DNA from: Bacillota bacterium
Lineage (GTDB): Bacteria > Bacillota > Clostridia > Acetivibrionales > DSM-27016
Assembly: GCA_023390115.1 (NCBI GenBank)
Contig: JAEWDM010000009.1
Span: forward strand, 1-64,000
Direction of reading: 5' to 3'
DNA length: 64,000 nt
Shown here: positions 1 through 7,548 of the stretch, one piece after another
Layout: every line of letters starts with the position of its first letter
How positions within the stretch are numbered: the first letter of the stretch is position 1
Made by a program: the position numbers and the translations under genes
Notes under the pieces: generated by a model
Databases searched by the model: none
Told to the model about the DNA's origin: nothing
Seen by the model: only the letters and a program-made list of their open reading frames with translations

Positions 1-2
1 CG

Positions 3-1691
3 GGCGAGAGGATGTACAGGACGGGGGACCTTGCAAAATATTTACCCGACGGAAGGCTTCAGTGCCTTGGCAGGATAGACCAGCAGGTCAAAATAAGGGG
101 TTACAGAATAGAGCCCGGGGAAATTGAGACCAGAATTTTAGAGCTTGACAATATAAAGGAAGCAGTAGTGGCTGTGGGGGAAAATGTGAATAATGGAAAG
201 CATCTGTGCGCATATTTTGTATCAGACAGAAGGCTTTCTTCCACCGAGCTTAGGCAGTCCCTTGAAAGTAAGCTGCCCAATTACATGATTCCCTCATTTT
301 TTATACAGCTTGACAGGCTTCCGCTGACTCCAAACGGAAAAGTCGATAAAAACGCACTTCCTAAGCCTGCTGGAGATATAAAAAGAGAAGATGGCTACGA
401 AAAGCCGGGAAATGAAATTGAAAAAAGGCTTGTGATGATATGGGAAAATGTGCTGGGAATAAAAGATATAGGAGTAAATAATGACTTTTTTGACCTTGGA
501 GGGAATTCTCTGCTTATAATAAAGCTTGAGACAGAGCTTGAAAAGCAAGGCTTTTTTATAGATAATGCTTCTATATTTAAATGCAGCACCATAAGAAAAA
601 TGGCACTGTTAATACAAGGGGGAAGCATTGAAAATACTTCTTTACAAAGCTTTCAGAAGTCCGGGACATCACATATTGAAGAGGATGGTTTTGAGATATA
701 TGAAGGCACCAAAATAATTAAGGGCATAGAGCCTTTTAACGAGATATTCTATAAAAATTGTTTCTATAACTCGGCATTTCCTGTGGCAATCTATTTTGAT
801 ATAGGGGTTATGCCTTTTCTCACAAATGATATTCTGGTGTATAACTATTCCAACAGCAAAACAAAAATGAAACTGAGCACCGATTATATACCTCGGGAAC
901 CTATAATAAGCATAATGGAGAGATGCGGCGTAAGAATGGACAAATGCCAATATGGGGGCAGCATAACTGATAATATAGAGGCATCAATCGACAGGGGTAA
1001 GCCGGTGGTGCTTTGGGTTGACTGCTACTATGCATCCATAAGGAGGGATATGTACCTGAAAAGGCATCTTGAGCATACATGGCTTGTCTACGGGTATAAC
1101 AAAACAAAAAGAACCTTTAATATTATAGAGCATATTCATATGGAGAATCTTAATTATGAAAAGCAGCTTGTAAGCTATGATGAGCTTACGGCATCACATA
1201 ATGGCTTTATGGAAAATTTCTTTAAGGATCAGAATGAGGAGCTTTTTCCATGCTGTGGGTTCGAATTTATACGAAGGGATAATGCAGGGGACTATACTAA
1301 AGAGTTTAAACTAAACATCTCAAGCAGCAGAAATTTGATATTGGAGCATCTGGAAGGTTTGAAGCTTTTCGAAGAGGATTACAGGGATACGGTGCTGCAG
1401 GAGAAAGCGTTAAAAGACAGTGCGGAAGAATTTACTCAAGGAATAAATGATATTATCAGCTCAAAGAGGGTTGAAAGATATAAGCTTGCAGCAATGCTGG
1501 GAGAAAACTCACCGGTTTTAGATTTAATTGATGCTGTAATAAAAAACTGGACAGATATAAGAAGAGTGGTAGCAAAATATATGTATTCCTCCGTATACAG
1601 GGAGAGCGCAATACTATCCTCAATTCAAAAGCTGGGGGAGCTCTACTCTCTTGAAAAGCAGCATGTAAATTTTCTTTGCGGTTTAGACTAA
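3..1691 (+). CDS. NRPS C-terminal part: A domain (end)-PCP-BtrH-like acyltransferase (5' truncated by window)
   Basis: The reading frame is already open at the first codon of the window, so this is the 3' part of a larger NRPS gene. Numbering from the Met at base 12, residues 1-118 are the end of an adenylation domain, with motifs YRTGDL, the GRIDQQVKIRGYRIEPGEIE core and PLTPNGKVDK. Residues 135-205 are a peptidyl carrier protein with DLGGNSL (Ser166 for phosphopantetheine). Residues 235-400 resemble the N-terminal domain of butirosin protein BtrH, which moves an acyl group from a carrier protein to an amine. Cys250 in FYKNCFYN and His355 in HTWLVYGYN fit a papain-like Cys/His pair. Residues 430-559 are helical. 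The same domain stands alone at 61878-62864. I infer that the fused transferase offloads the PCP or ACP-bound acyl group. The substrate is unknown. Confidence 0.85.
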   Translation, partial: GERMYRTGDLAKYLPDGRLQCLGRIDQQVKIRGYRIEPGEIETRILELDNIKEAVVAVGENVNNGKHLCAYFVSDRRLSSTELRQSLESKLPNYMIPSFFIQLDRLPLTPNGKVDKNALPKPAGDIKREDGYEKPGNEIEKRLVMIWENVLGIKDIGVNNDFFDLGGNSLLIIKLETELEKQGFFIDNASIFKCSTIRKMALLIQGGSIENTSLQSFQKSGTSHIEEDGFEIYEGTKIIKGIEPFNEIFYKNCFYNSAFPVAIYFDIGVMPFLTNDILVYNYSNSKTKMKLSTDYIPREPIISIMERCGVRMDKCQYGGSITDNIEASIDRGKPVVLWVDCYYASIRRDMYLKRHLEHTWLVYGYNKTKRTFNIIEHIHMENLNYEKQLVSYDELTASHNGFMENFFKDQNEELFPCCGFEFIRRDNAGDYTKEFKLNISSSRNLILEHLEGLKLFEEDYRDTVLQEKALKDSAEEFTQGINDIISSKRVERYKLAAMLGENSPVLDLIDAVIKNWTDIRRVVAKYMYSSVYRESAILSSIQKLGELYSLEKQHVNFLCGLD

Positions 1692-1790
1692 AGGAATCTT
1701 GTACCCTGTAACAGAATTCGTGTCTGGCGGTCAGGGTGCTTTAGTGCTTTTTAAACAGCACCAATATGCTTTGGAAGGAGAATTAAACTA

Positions 1791-2069
1791 ATGGAAAATT
1801 ATGAAGATAAATGCGGGGTTGAAAAGAAGCTTATAGAAATTTTGAGTAAAAACGCGGAGTTTGGTGATCAGGCGGGTAATCTCAGATCTGAAGATAATTT
1901 AGCGGTTCTGGGCATAAATTCAGTATCGTTTATTAAAATGGCTGTGGAAATAGAGAATGAATTTGAATTTGAGTTTGAGGATGAAGATCTGGATATGGAT
2001 AAATTCCCGACTATAGGAAGTGTTGCAGAATATATTAACGCGAGACGGCTTTCTGAAAAGGACCGGTAA
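1791..2069 (+). CDS. Free-standing acyl/peptidyl carrier protein
   Basis: This is a 92-residue protein of carrier-protein size. The phosphopantetheine site is Ser44 in LGINSVSF, where the usual Asp of DSL is replaced by Asn. It is very acidic in the C-terminal half (a run of Glu/Phe/Asp near residues 53-68). A good ribosome binding site (GGAAGGAG) lies 9 bases before the ATG. It follows the A-PCP-BtrH gene by 99 bases on the same strand, so it is probably co-transcribed and may be the donor or acceptor carrier for the BtrH-like domain. The BtrI/BtrH pair of butirosin biosynthesis is the analogy. A similar ACP next to a BtrH-like gene occurs at 61553-61846. Confidence 0.85.
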   Translation: MENYEDKCGVEKKLIEILSKNAEFGDQAGNLRSEDNLAVLGINSVSFIKMAVEIENEFEFEFEDEDLDMDKFPTIGSVAEYINARRLSEKDR

Positions 2070-2243
2070 CTGGCAGCTAATAGCTGGTGGCAATATATAG
2101 TGTGCCGGCGCAAGCGTTCCATAGCATATATTGGCGTAAAATAGCATTGAAAGTATAAATTTGTATTTTTTCATACAGCAATATTTTACATATATTATTT
2201 GCACAAACTTAAATAAAAATATAGACGCAAGGTTGATATAATA

Positions 2244-2287
2244 AAGGGCCTCAATGACAGCTAAGGTTGATTCAAAGAGGCTCTTTT
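2244..2287 (+). terminator. Probable rho-independent terminator of the left NRPS/ACP transcript
   Basis: Bases 2244-2252 (AAGGGCCTC) pair with 2277-2285 (GAGGCTCTT), giving nine pairs with one G-U. The loop is 24 bases and a short T run follows. The position, about 175 bases after the ACP stop codon, fits an operon end. The T tract is short. Confidence 0.5.
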
Positions 2288-3313
2288 GAACGTTTAAGGA
2301 CATATGTGAGGCAATAGATCCAACCAGTACAGGCATTAAAAAATATAAGATAGATATGTGTATAATTTTGCATAAAGGTTGATATATTTGCTTACTTATA
2401 TGCACTCCGTTTACAGTAAAAACATTATATGGTAGTATAAATATAGGTTAATGACAATACTTTTCAAAAGATGACAAAGACAGACAGCTCAAGGTGCAGA
2501 CAGAAAAATACTAATTATCGTTATGAAAAAGGGTATTATAACTAACTGATGACAGGAGAGTAATACTACTGTATGTATGCCATATTATATTTGCTTTGCG
2601 ACCATACTGCTTTCTTTGGGTAAATCCACATTTGTTTTACAATATTATTTACAGTAAGATAAGGTAGGCTTTGATTTCAAATTTTATTTACACTTCATAC
2701 ATCAAACCAATAATAGTTATATTTTAGCTCTCTATACGAAGTTCACACATATCAACTTTTTTATCTTAAAGATCTGAAGGGTAAATTTTAGGCGTTTTTA
2801 TAAAAATTTTACGGGGATAATCCGGGACTATTGAGTGAACATCAGGCTAGTGTTTGAAAAAGTGGTTTTGGGTTTAGCCTGCAAATGCCATTTTAAAAAG
2901 CTTTTAAATTAAGGGGCAAACAGTTCTTTAATTTTATATATAAATTAAAAGGGTGCGGACTGCTATGTATGTTAAAAAAAGTGTACAAAAGATGTCAGCT
3001 CTGAAGCTGTGTTTTAAAACAGAGCAATTCCGCTGTTTTAAGGAAAGGCTGGAAGTTTAACAAGAGTAGCGAAATGGCTGAATTGCCATGTGGTAAAAGA
3101 TAGCTCTTAGCATTAGGGGGGATAATGAACAATCCGGGTTTTAATCATTATGATTAATGTGTAAGGGTATATCTTTATCTATGGCGTTTTTGCATTTCAT
3201 AATATAAAAACAGAAAGGAGGAGATATGGCTTTACAAAAAAGACTATGCCCTATTTGTGCTTAAGAGGGCATAATCGGATACGAAATTTTAAAATATTTA
3301 GGGTGAGGAAAGG
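2288..3313 (+). promoter_or_regulatory. Long A+T-rich leader/promoter region of the cellulosome operon
   Basis: More than 1 kb without a long gene precedes the scaffoldin. Long leaders are known for scaffoldin genes of related clostridia. I see no convincing sigma-A pair; TTTACA at 2410 with TATAAA at 2436 is too widely spaced to trust. The last 370 bases look structured: a hairpin GCTCTG/CAGAGC at 2998-3025 enclosing the palindrome TGTTTTAAAACA, a small ATGGC/GCCAT hairpin near 3075-3090, and three possible short upstream ORFs at 2965-3060, 3125-3157 and 3226-3264. No riboswitch class was recognised. Confidence 0.5.
3226..3264 (+). CDS. Possible 12-residue leader peptide upstream of the scaffoldin
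   Basis: An ATG at 3226 follows one of the best ribosome binding sites in the window (AAAGGAGGAG, about 2-6 bases away). It opens a 12-codon frame encoding MALQKRLCPICA. Codons 7-9 and the bases after the stop form a perfect 8-bp stem (3245-3252 with 3266-3273), with the stop codon in the 13-base loop. The frame ends 49 bases before the scaffoldin start. No T run follows the stem, so it is not a simple terminator. It may be a regulatory upstream ORF, but no homologue is known to me. The CPIC pair might bind metal, which is speculation. Confidence 0.35.
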   Translation: MALQKRLCPICA

Positions 3314-6300
3314 ATGGATAAGATGAGGAAAAAAAGAATTTGTTCCGTCATTTTGGTAGTTGCATTGGTACTGTCTTTAGTCTTTTCACAGTCATTAGTA
3401 GGCCTGGCTGCTCAGCAGGGGGACTTAAAGGTACAGATGTACAATGGCAACAAGGAGGTTGATACAAACGGAATTAAACCGCAATTTGTATTGACGAACA
3501 CCACAGGCACAGCGATATCACTTTCTGATGTCAAGCTAAGGTATTATTATACTATTGACGGAGAAAAGGCACAAAGTTTCTGGTGCGACTGGTCTCCAGT
3601 AGGGACCTCAAATGTAACCGGTAATTTTGTAAAAATGGATACTCCTGTAGAGGGCGCAGACTATTACCTTGAGGTAGGCTTTACAGGCAGTGCAGGCGTT
3701 CTGGCTGCCGGGCAGAGCATTGAGGTGCAGACACGGTTCTCAAAGTCAGACTGGAGCAACTATAACCAGTCAAATGATTATTCGTTCAATGCCTCAGCTT
3801 CAAGTCCTGTTGACTGGAATAAGGTTAACGCTTACATAGGGGGAACTCTTGTATGGGGTACTGAGCTGGGAGGCGGAGGAGCTGAAGATTCAACAATATC
3901 TCCGGCATCTGTAACCTTCGACAAGAAGACTCCTGCGGATATTGCCATCACGTTAAATCCCAAAAGCAATACGTTTATAGGGATAAGCGGACTGACAGCA
4001 GGCACACATTATACAGTGTCCGGCAACACTGTAACCTTAAAGCAGAGCTATCTTTCCACTTTGGCTGTCGGTGCTGCAACCCTGACGTTCGATTTCAGCG
4101 CGGGAAATGATCCCAAGCTGACTGTAAACGTTATAGACAGCTCTGTAACTCCTGCCGGAAATTTATCTGTAAAGACCTTTAACATGAACACCTCTGCTAC
4201 AACTAGCGGTATTTCGCCTAAGTTTCTTCTTACAAATACCGGAAGCACGGGAATAGATCTGTCGCAGGTAAAACTAAGGTACTATTACACCATTGACGGT
4301 GAAAGAAGCCAGAGCTTCTGGTGTGACTGGTCTTCTATAGGCGGCTCCAATGTAACCGGAACATTTGTAAAAATGTCTACTGCCGCCGCAACTGCGGATT
4401 ATTATTTTGAGATAGGCTTCACAAGCGGAGCGGGGACTTTGGCTGCCGGTCAGAGTGCTGAGGTACAGATGAGATTCTCAAAGGATGACTGGAGCAATTA
4501 TACTCAAACCAATGACTATTCCTTCAATGCTTCGGCAAGCAGCCCGGTTGACTGGACAAAGGTAACCGCTTATATAAACGGTGCTCTTGTTTATGGAGTT
4601 GAGCCTGTAGGCGGCGGAGAAGTTAAGGATTCTACTATCAGTCCGACAACTGCTACCTTCGACAAGTACATTCCTGCAGATGTTTCTACGACAGTAACCT
4701 TTAACGGCAATACGCTGGTAGGCATAAAGAATGGAACGGCGACTCTTGTTGCAGGTACTGATTATACGGTATCGGGCAGCACAGTAACAATAAGCAAGAC
4801 CTACCTGAGCAAATTTGCGGCAGGTACAGCGCAGACCCTGACATTTACATTCAGTGCAGGGAAGACTGCGACACTTGTAATAAGCATTATTGATACAACT
4901 CCGAGCGGAGATGTATTAAAGGTTACAATAGGTACGGGCGAAGGCAAGCCTGGTGATGAAGTTACCATACCTGTAAGCTTTGCGGGAGTTCCTGCAACAA
5001 GCATAGGCAACTGCGACTTCAAGCTCGGGTTCGACACCAGCCTGCTTGATGTAGTGGATGTAACTGCAGGCAGCATAGTAAAGAATGCACCTGTAAACTT
5101 TGCATATGCCGTAAACACCGGCACAGGCACAATAAGCTTCCTGTTCCTTGACAATACCATAGGAAGTGAGCTTATAACCAGTGACGGAGTGTTCGCAAAC
5201 ATCAAGTTCAAGCTTAAGAGCGTTACAGTTAAGACAACAACACCTGTAACCTTAAAGTCTGTGGGAGCATTCGCAGATAAGGACTTAAAGGCGCTTGCAA
5301 CAGCCTTTGTACCCGGAAGCGTTACCATAAATCCTGAGGATGTAGTAGACCCTGATGCTCTTGAGGTAATAATAGGCACAGGCGAAGGCAAGTCGGGTGA
5401 AGAGGTTACAATACCCGTAAGCTTTGAGGGAATTCCTGCAACAAGCATAGGCAACTGCGACTTCAAGCTCGGATTCGACACCAGCCTGCTTGAGGTAGTA
5501 TCAGTAAGCGCAGGCAGCATAGTAAAGAACGCGCCTGTAAACTTTGCATACGCCGTAAACACCGGCACAGGCACAATAAGCTTCCTGTTCCTTGACAACA
5601 CCATAGGAAGTGAGCTTATAACCAGCGACGGAGTATTCGCAAACATCACCTTTAAGTTAAAGAGCGTTGCGGCTAAGACAACAACGCCTGTAACCTTAAA
5701 GTCTGTGGGAGCATTTGCAGACAAGGATCTGAAGAGCATTACCGCTGAATTCACACCGGGAAGCGTTGTGATAAACCCTGCAGATGTGGTTATAGTGGAC
5801 TCCACAATCAACCCTGCAACTGCAACCTTTGACAAGTATGTTCCTGCTGATGTTTCCACAACATTGACCTTAAACGGAAACACACTGGTAAGCATAAAGA
5901 ACGGAAGTACAGTTCTTGTTGCAGGTACTGACTATACAGTATCAGGCAGCACGGTAACAATAAGCAAGGCTTACCTTGCTGCATTCGCAAAGGACACTGT
6001 GCAGACACTGACCTTTACGTTCAGCGCAGGAAATCCTGCAACACTGGCAATAAGTATTATTGACACAACTCCTGTAGTGGTTGACGAATTTGAAGTAATA
6101 ATAGGCACAGGCGAAGGCAAATCGGGTGAACAGGTTACAATACCCGTAAGCTTTGACGGAGTTCCTGCAAACAGCATAGGCAACTGCGACTTCAAGCTCG
6201 GGTTCGACACCAGCCTGCTTGAGGTAGTATCGGTAAGCGCAGGCAGCATAGTAAAGAACGCGCCTGTAAACTTTGCATCGGCAGTAAACACTGGCACAGG

Positions 6301-7225
6301 CACAATAAGCTTCCTGTTCCTTGACAATACCATAGGAAGTGAGCTTATAACCAGCGACGGAGTATTCGCGAACATCACCTTTAAGCTAAAGAGCGTTGCG
6401 GCTAAGACAACAACGCCTGTAACTCTGAAGTCGTTAGGTGCGTTTGCAGACAAGGATCTGAAGAGCATTACCGCTGAATTCACACCGGGAAATGTTGTAA
6501 TAAACCCTGCAGATGTGGTTATAGTGGACTCCACAATCAACCCCGCAACTGCAACCTTTGACAAGTATGCTCCTGCTGATGTTTCCACAACATTGACCTT
6601 AAACGGAAACACACTGGTAAGCATAAAGAACGGAAGTACAGCTCTTGTTGCAGGTACTGACTATACAGTATCAGGCAGCACGGTAACAATAAGCAAGACC
6701 TATCTTGCTGCATTTGCAAAGGGAACTGTACAGACATTGACCTTTACGTTCAGCGCAGGAAATCCTGCGACATTAGCAATAAGCGTTGTTGATTCCACGC
6801 CTTCAGGGCTCAACGTTACTATAGGGTCGGCTTCGGCGGCTCCGGGAGAGACTGTAGCAATACCTGTAAAGCTTGTAGGAGTTCCTGCAAACAGCATAGG
6901 TAACTGCGACTTCAAGCTTGGATTTAATACCAGCCTTTTAGAGGTGGCATCAATAACTGCAGGAGATATAATTGTAAACGCTCCTGTAAACTTTGCATCA
7001 GCAGTAAATGCAACTACAGGCACAATAAGCTTCCTGTTCCTTGACAATACAATAGGCAGCCAGCTTATAACCAGCGATGGTACATTTGCAACCATCAATT
7101 TCAAGGTTAAGAGCGGAGCTACAGGTACGGCGGCAATTACGCTTAAATCACTGGGAGCTTTTGCAGACAAAGACTTAACTACCATTCCTGTTACATTTGG
7201 CAGTGGAAGCATAACAATAAACTAA
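3314..7225 (+). CDS. Cellulosomal scaffoldin (2 CBM3, 4 X2, 4 cohesins)
   Basis: This secreted 1303-residue protein assembles dockerin enzymes and binds cellulose. Order: signal peptide 1-33; CBM3 36-185; X2 192-276 (divergent); second CBM3 283-430; X2 438-529; cohesins 533-673 and 682-822; X2 828-920; cohesin 924-1064; X2 1070-1162; cohesin 1165-1303. Cohesins share the motifs SIGNCDFKLGF and FLFLDNTIGS. There is no dockerin or SLH domain, so it is a primary scaffoldin like CipC/CipA/CbpA. Those proteins normally have one CBM3 and more cohesins, so two CBMs with only four cohesins is unusual. The start could also be the ATG at 3323; the GAGG at 3305 supports 3314. It is the first gene of the operon. 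Cohesin 2 plus X2-3 and cohesin 3 plus X2-4 are nearly identical copies. Confidence 0.97.
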   Translation: MDKMRKKRICSVILVVALVLSLVFSQSLVGLAAQQGDLKVQMYNGNKEVDTNGIKPQFVLTNTTGTAISLSDVKLRYYYTIDGEKAQSFWCDWSPVGTSNVTGNFVKMDTPVEGADYYLEVGFTGSAGVLAAGQSIEVQTRFSKSDWSNYNQSNDYSFNASASSPVDWNKVNAYIGGTLVWGTELGGGGAEDSTISPASVTFDKKTPADIAITLNPKSNTFIGISGLTAGTHYTVSGNTVTLKQSYLSTLAVGAATLTFDFSAGNDPKLTVNVIDSSVTPAGNLSVKTFNMNTSATTSGISPKFLLTNTGSTGIDLSQVKLRYYYTIDGERSQSFWCDWSSIGGSNVTGTFVKMSTAAATADYYFEIGFTSGAGTLAAGQSAEVQMRFSKDDWSNYTQTNDYSFNASASSPVDWTKVTAYINGALVYGVEPVGGGEVKDSTISPTTATFDKYIPADVSTTVTFNGNTLVGIKNGTATLVAGTDYTVSGSTVTISKTYLSKFAAGTAQTLTFTFSAGKTATLVISIIDTTPSGDVLKVTIGTGEGKPGDEVTIPVSFAGVPATSIGNCDFKLGFDTSLLDVVDVTAGSIVKNAPVNFAYAVNTGTGTISFLFLDNTIGSELITSDGVFANIKFKLKSVTVKTTTPVTLKSVGAFADKDLKALATAFVPGSVTINPEDVVDPDALEVIIGTGEGKSGEEVTIPVSFEGIPATSIGNCDFKLGFDTSLLEVVSVSAGSIVKNAPVNFAYAVNTGTGTISFLFLDNTIGSELITSDGVFANITFKLKSVAAKTTTPVTLKSVGAFADKDLKSITAEFTPGSVVINPADVVIVDSTINPATATFDKYVPADVSTTLTLNGNTLVSIKNGSTVLVAGTDYTVSGSTVTISKAYLAAFAKDTVQTLTFTFSAGNPATLAISIIDTTPVVVDEFEVIIGTGEGKSGEQVTIPVSFDGVPANSIGNCDFKLGFDTSLLEVVSVSAGSIVKNAPVNFASAVNTGTGTISFLFLDNTIGSELITSDGVFANITFKLKSVAAKTTTPVTLKSLGAFADKDLKSITAEFTPGNVVINPADVVIVDSTINPATATFDKYAPADVSTTLTLNGNTLVSIKNGSTALVAGTDYTVSGSTVTISKTYLAAFAKGTVQTLTFTFSAGNPATLAISVVDSTPSGLNVTIGSASAAPGETVAIPVKLVGVPANSIGNCDFKLGFNTSLLEVASITAGDIIVNAPVNFASAVNATTGTISFLFLDNTIGSQLITSDGTFATINFKVKSGATGTAAITLKSLGAFADKDLTTIPVTFGSGSITIN
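5357..6799 (+). repeat. Tandem duplication of a cohesin-X2 unit inside the scaffoldin
   Basis: The segment 5357-6073 and the segment 6083-6799 (period 726 bases, 242 codons) each encode one cohesin followed by one X2 module. They differ at only a few residues, for example Tyr/Ser after NFA and Val/Ala before PAD. Cohesins 1 and 4 and the other X2 modules are more divergent. This points to a recent duplication or ongoing gene conversion. Confidence 0.9.
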
Positions 7226-7246
7226 TGTAAAGCTGCTAAAAATATC

Positions 7247-7287
7247 ATCCTGCTGCTGCATGAGCTTTCAGGCAGCAGCAGCAGGAT
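7247..7287 (+). promoter_or_regulatory. Strong stem-loop directly after the scaffoldin gene
   Basis: ATCCTGCTGCTGC (7247-7259) pairs perfectly with GCAGCAGCAGGAT (7275-7287) around a 15-base loop, 21 bases after the scaffoldin stop codon. No T run follows, so it is a poor terminator. In C. cellulolyticum, stem-loops at this place protect and fix the level of the processed scaffoldin mRNA; I infer the same role here. Confidence 0.7.
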
Positions 7288-7548
7288 ACTGCTTACACTA
7301 TATGCTGTCACATCAATTTTTTAATTAGAGTGTATTTATTTCGGGAGAATATAATTTCTGTGTAAAAGAGAAATCTGAATATAACCTTTATAAGTCAATG
7401 CAAAATGATAGCCGAATTACTCAAGCTTAATATTACATAATAAAGGAGGGAACGGTCGTAAAGTAATGCCGGTGGCATACATGGACAGGCATTTAAGCTG
7501 AGGGATTTGGCGTTCATTATAAAAAAGTCCTTATAAAGAAAGGGGAAG
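7288..7548 (+). promoter_or_regulatory. Scaffoldin-GH48 spacer
   Basis: The 323-base gap (7226-7548) holds the stem-loop at 7247-7287. It also has a TATAAT at 7350 without a recognisable -35 box, and an orphan AAAGGAGGG at 7442 not followed by a start codon at useful distance. It may contain an RNA processing site or weak internal promoter. No gene is visible. Confidence 0.35.

Noticed and set aside
4801..5895. 364-codon open frame on the minus strand inside the scaffoldin (and similar ones at 5971-6624 and 6700-7212)
   Set aside because: It mirrors the repeated cohesin/X2 codons, has no ribosome binding site or family motif, and the plus strand clearly encodes the scaffoldin.
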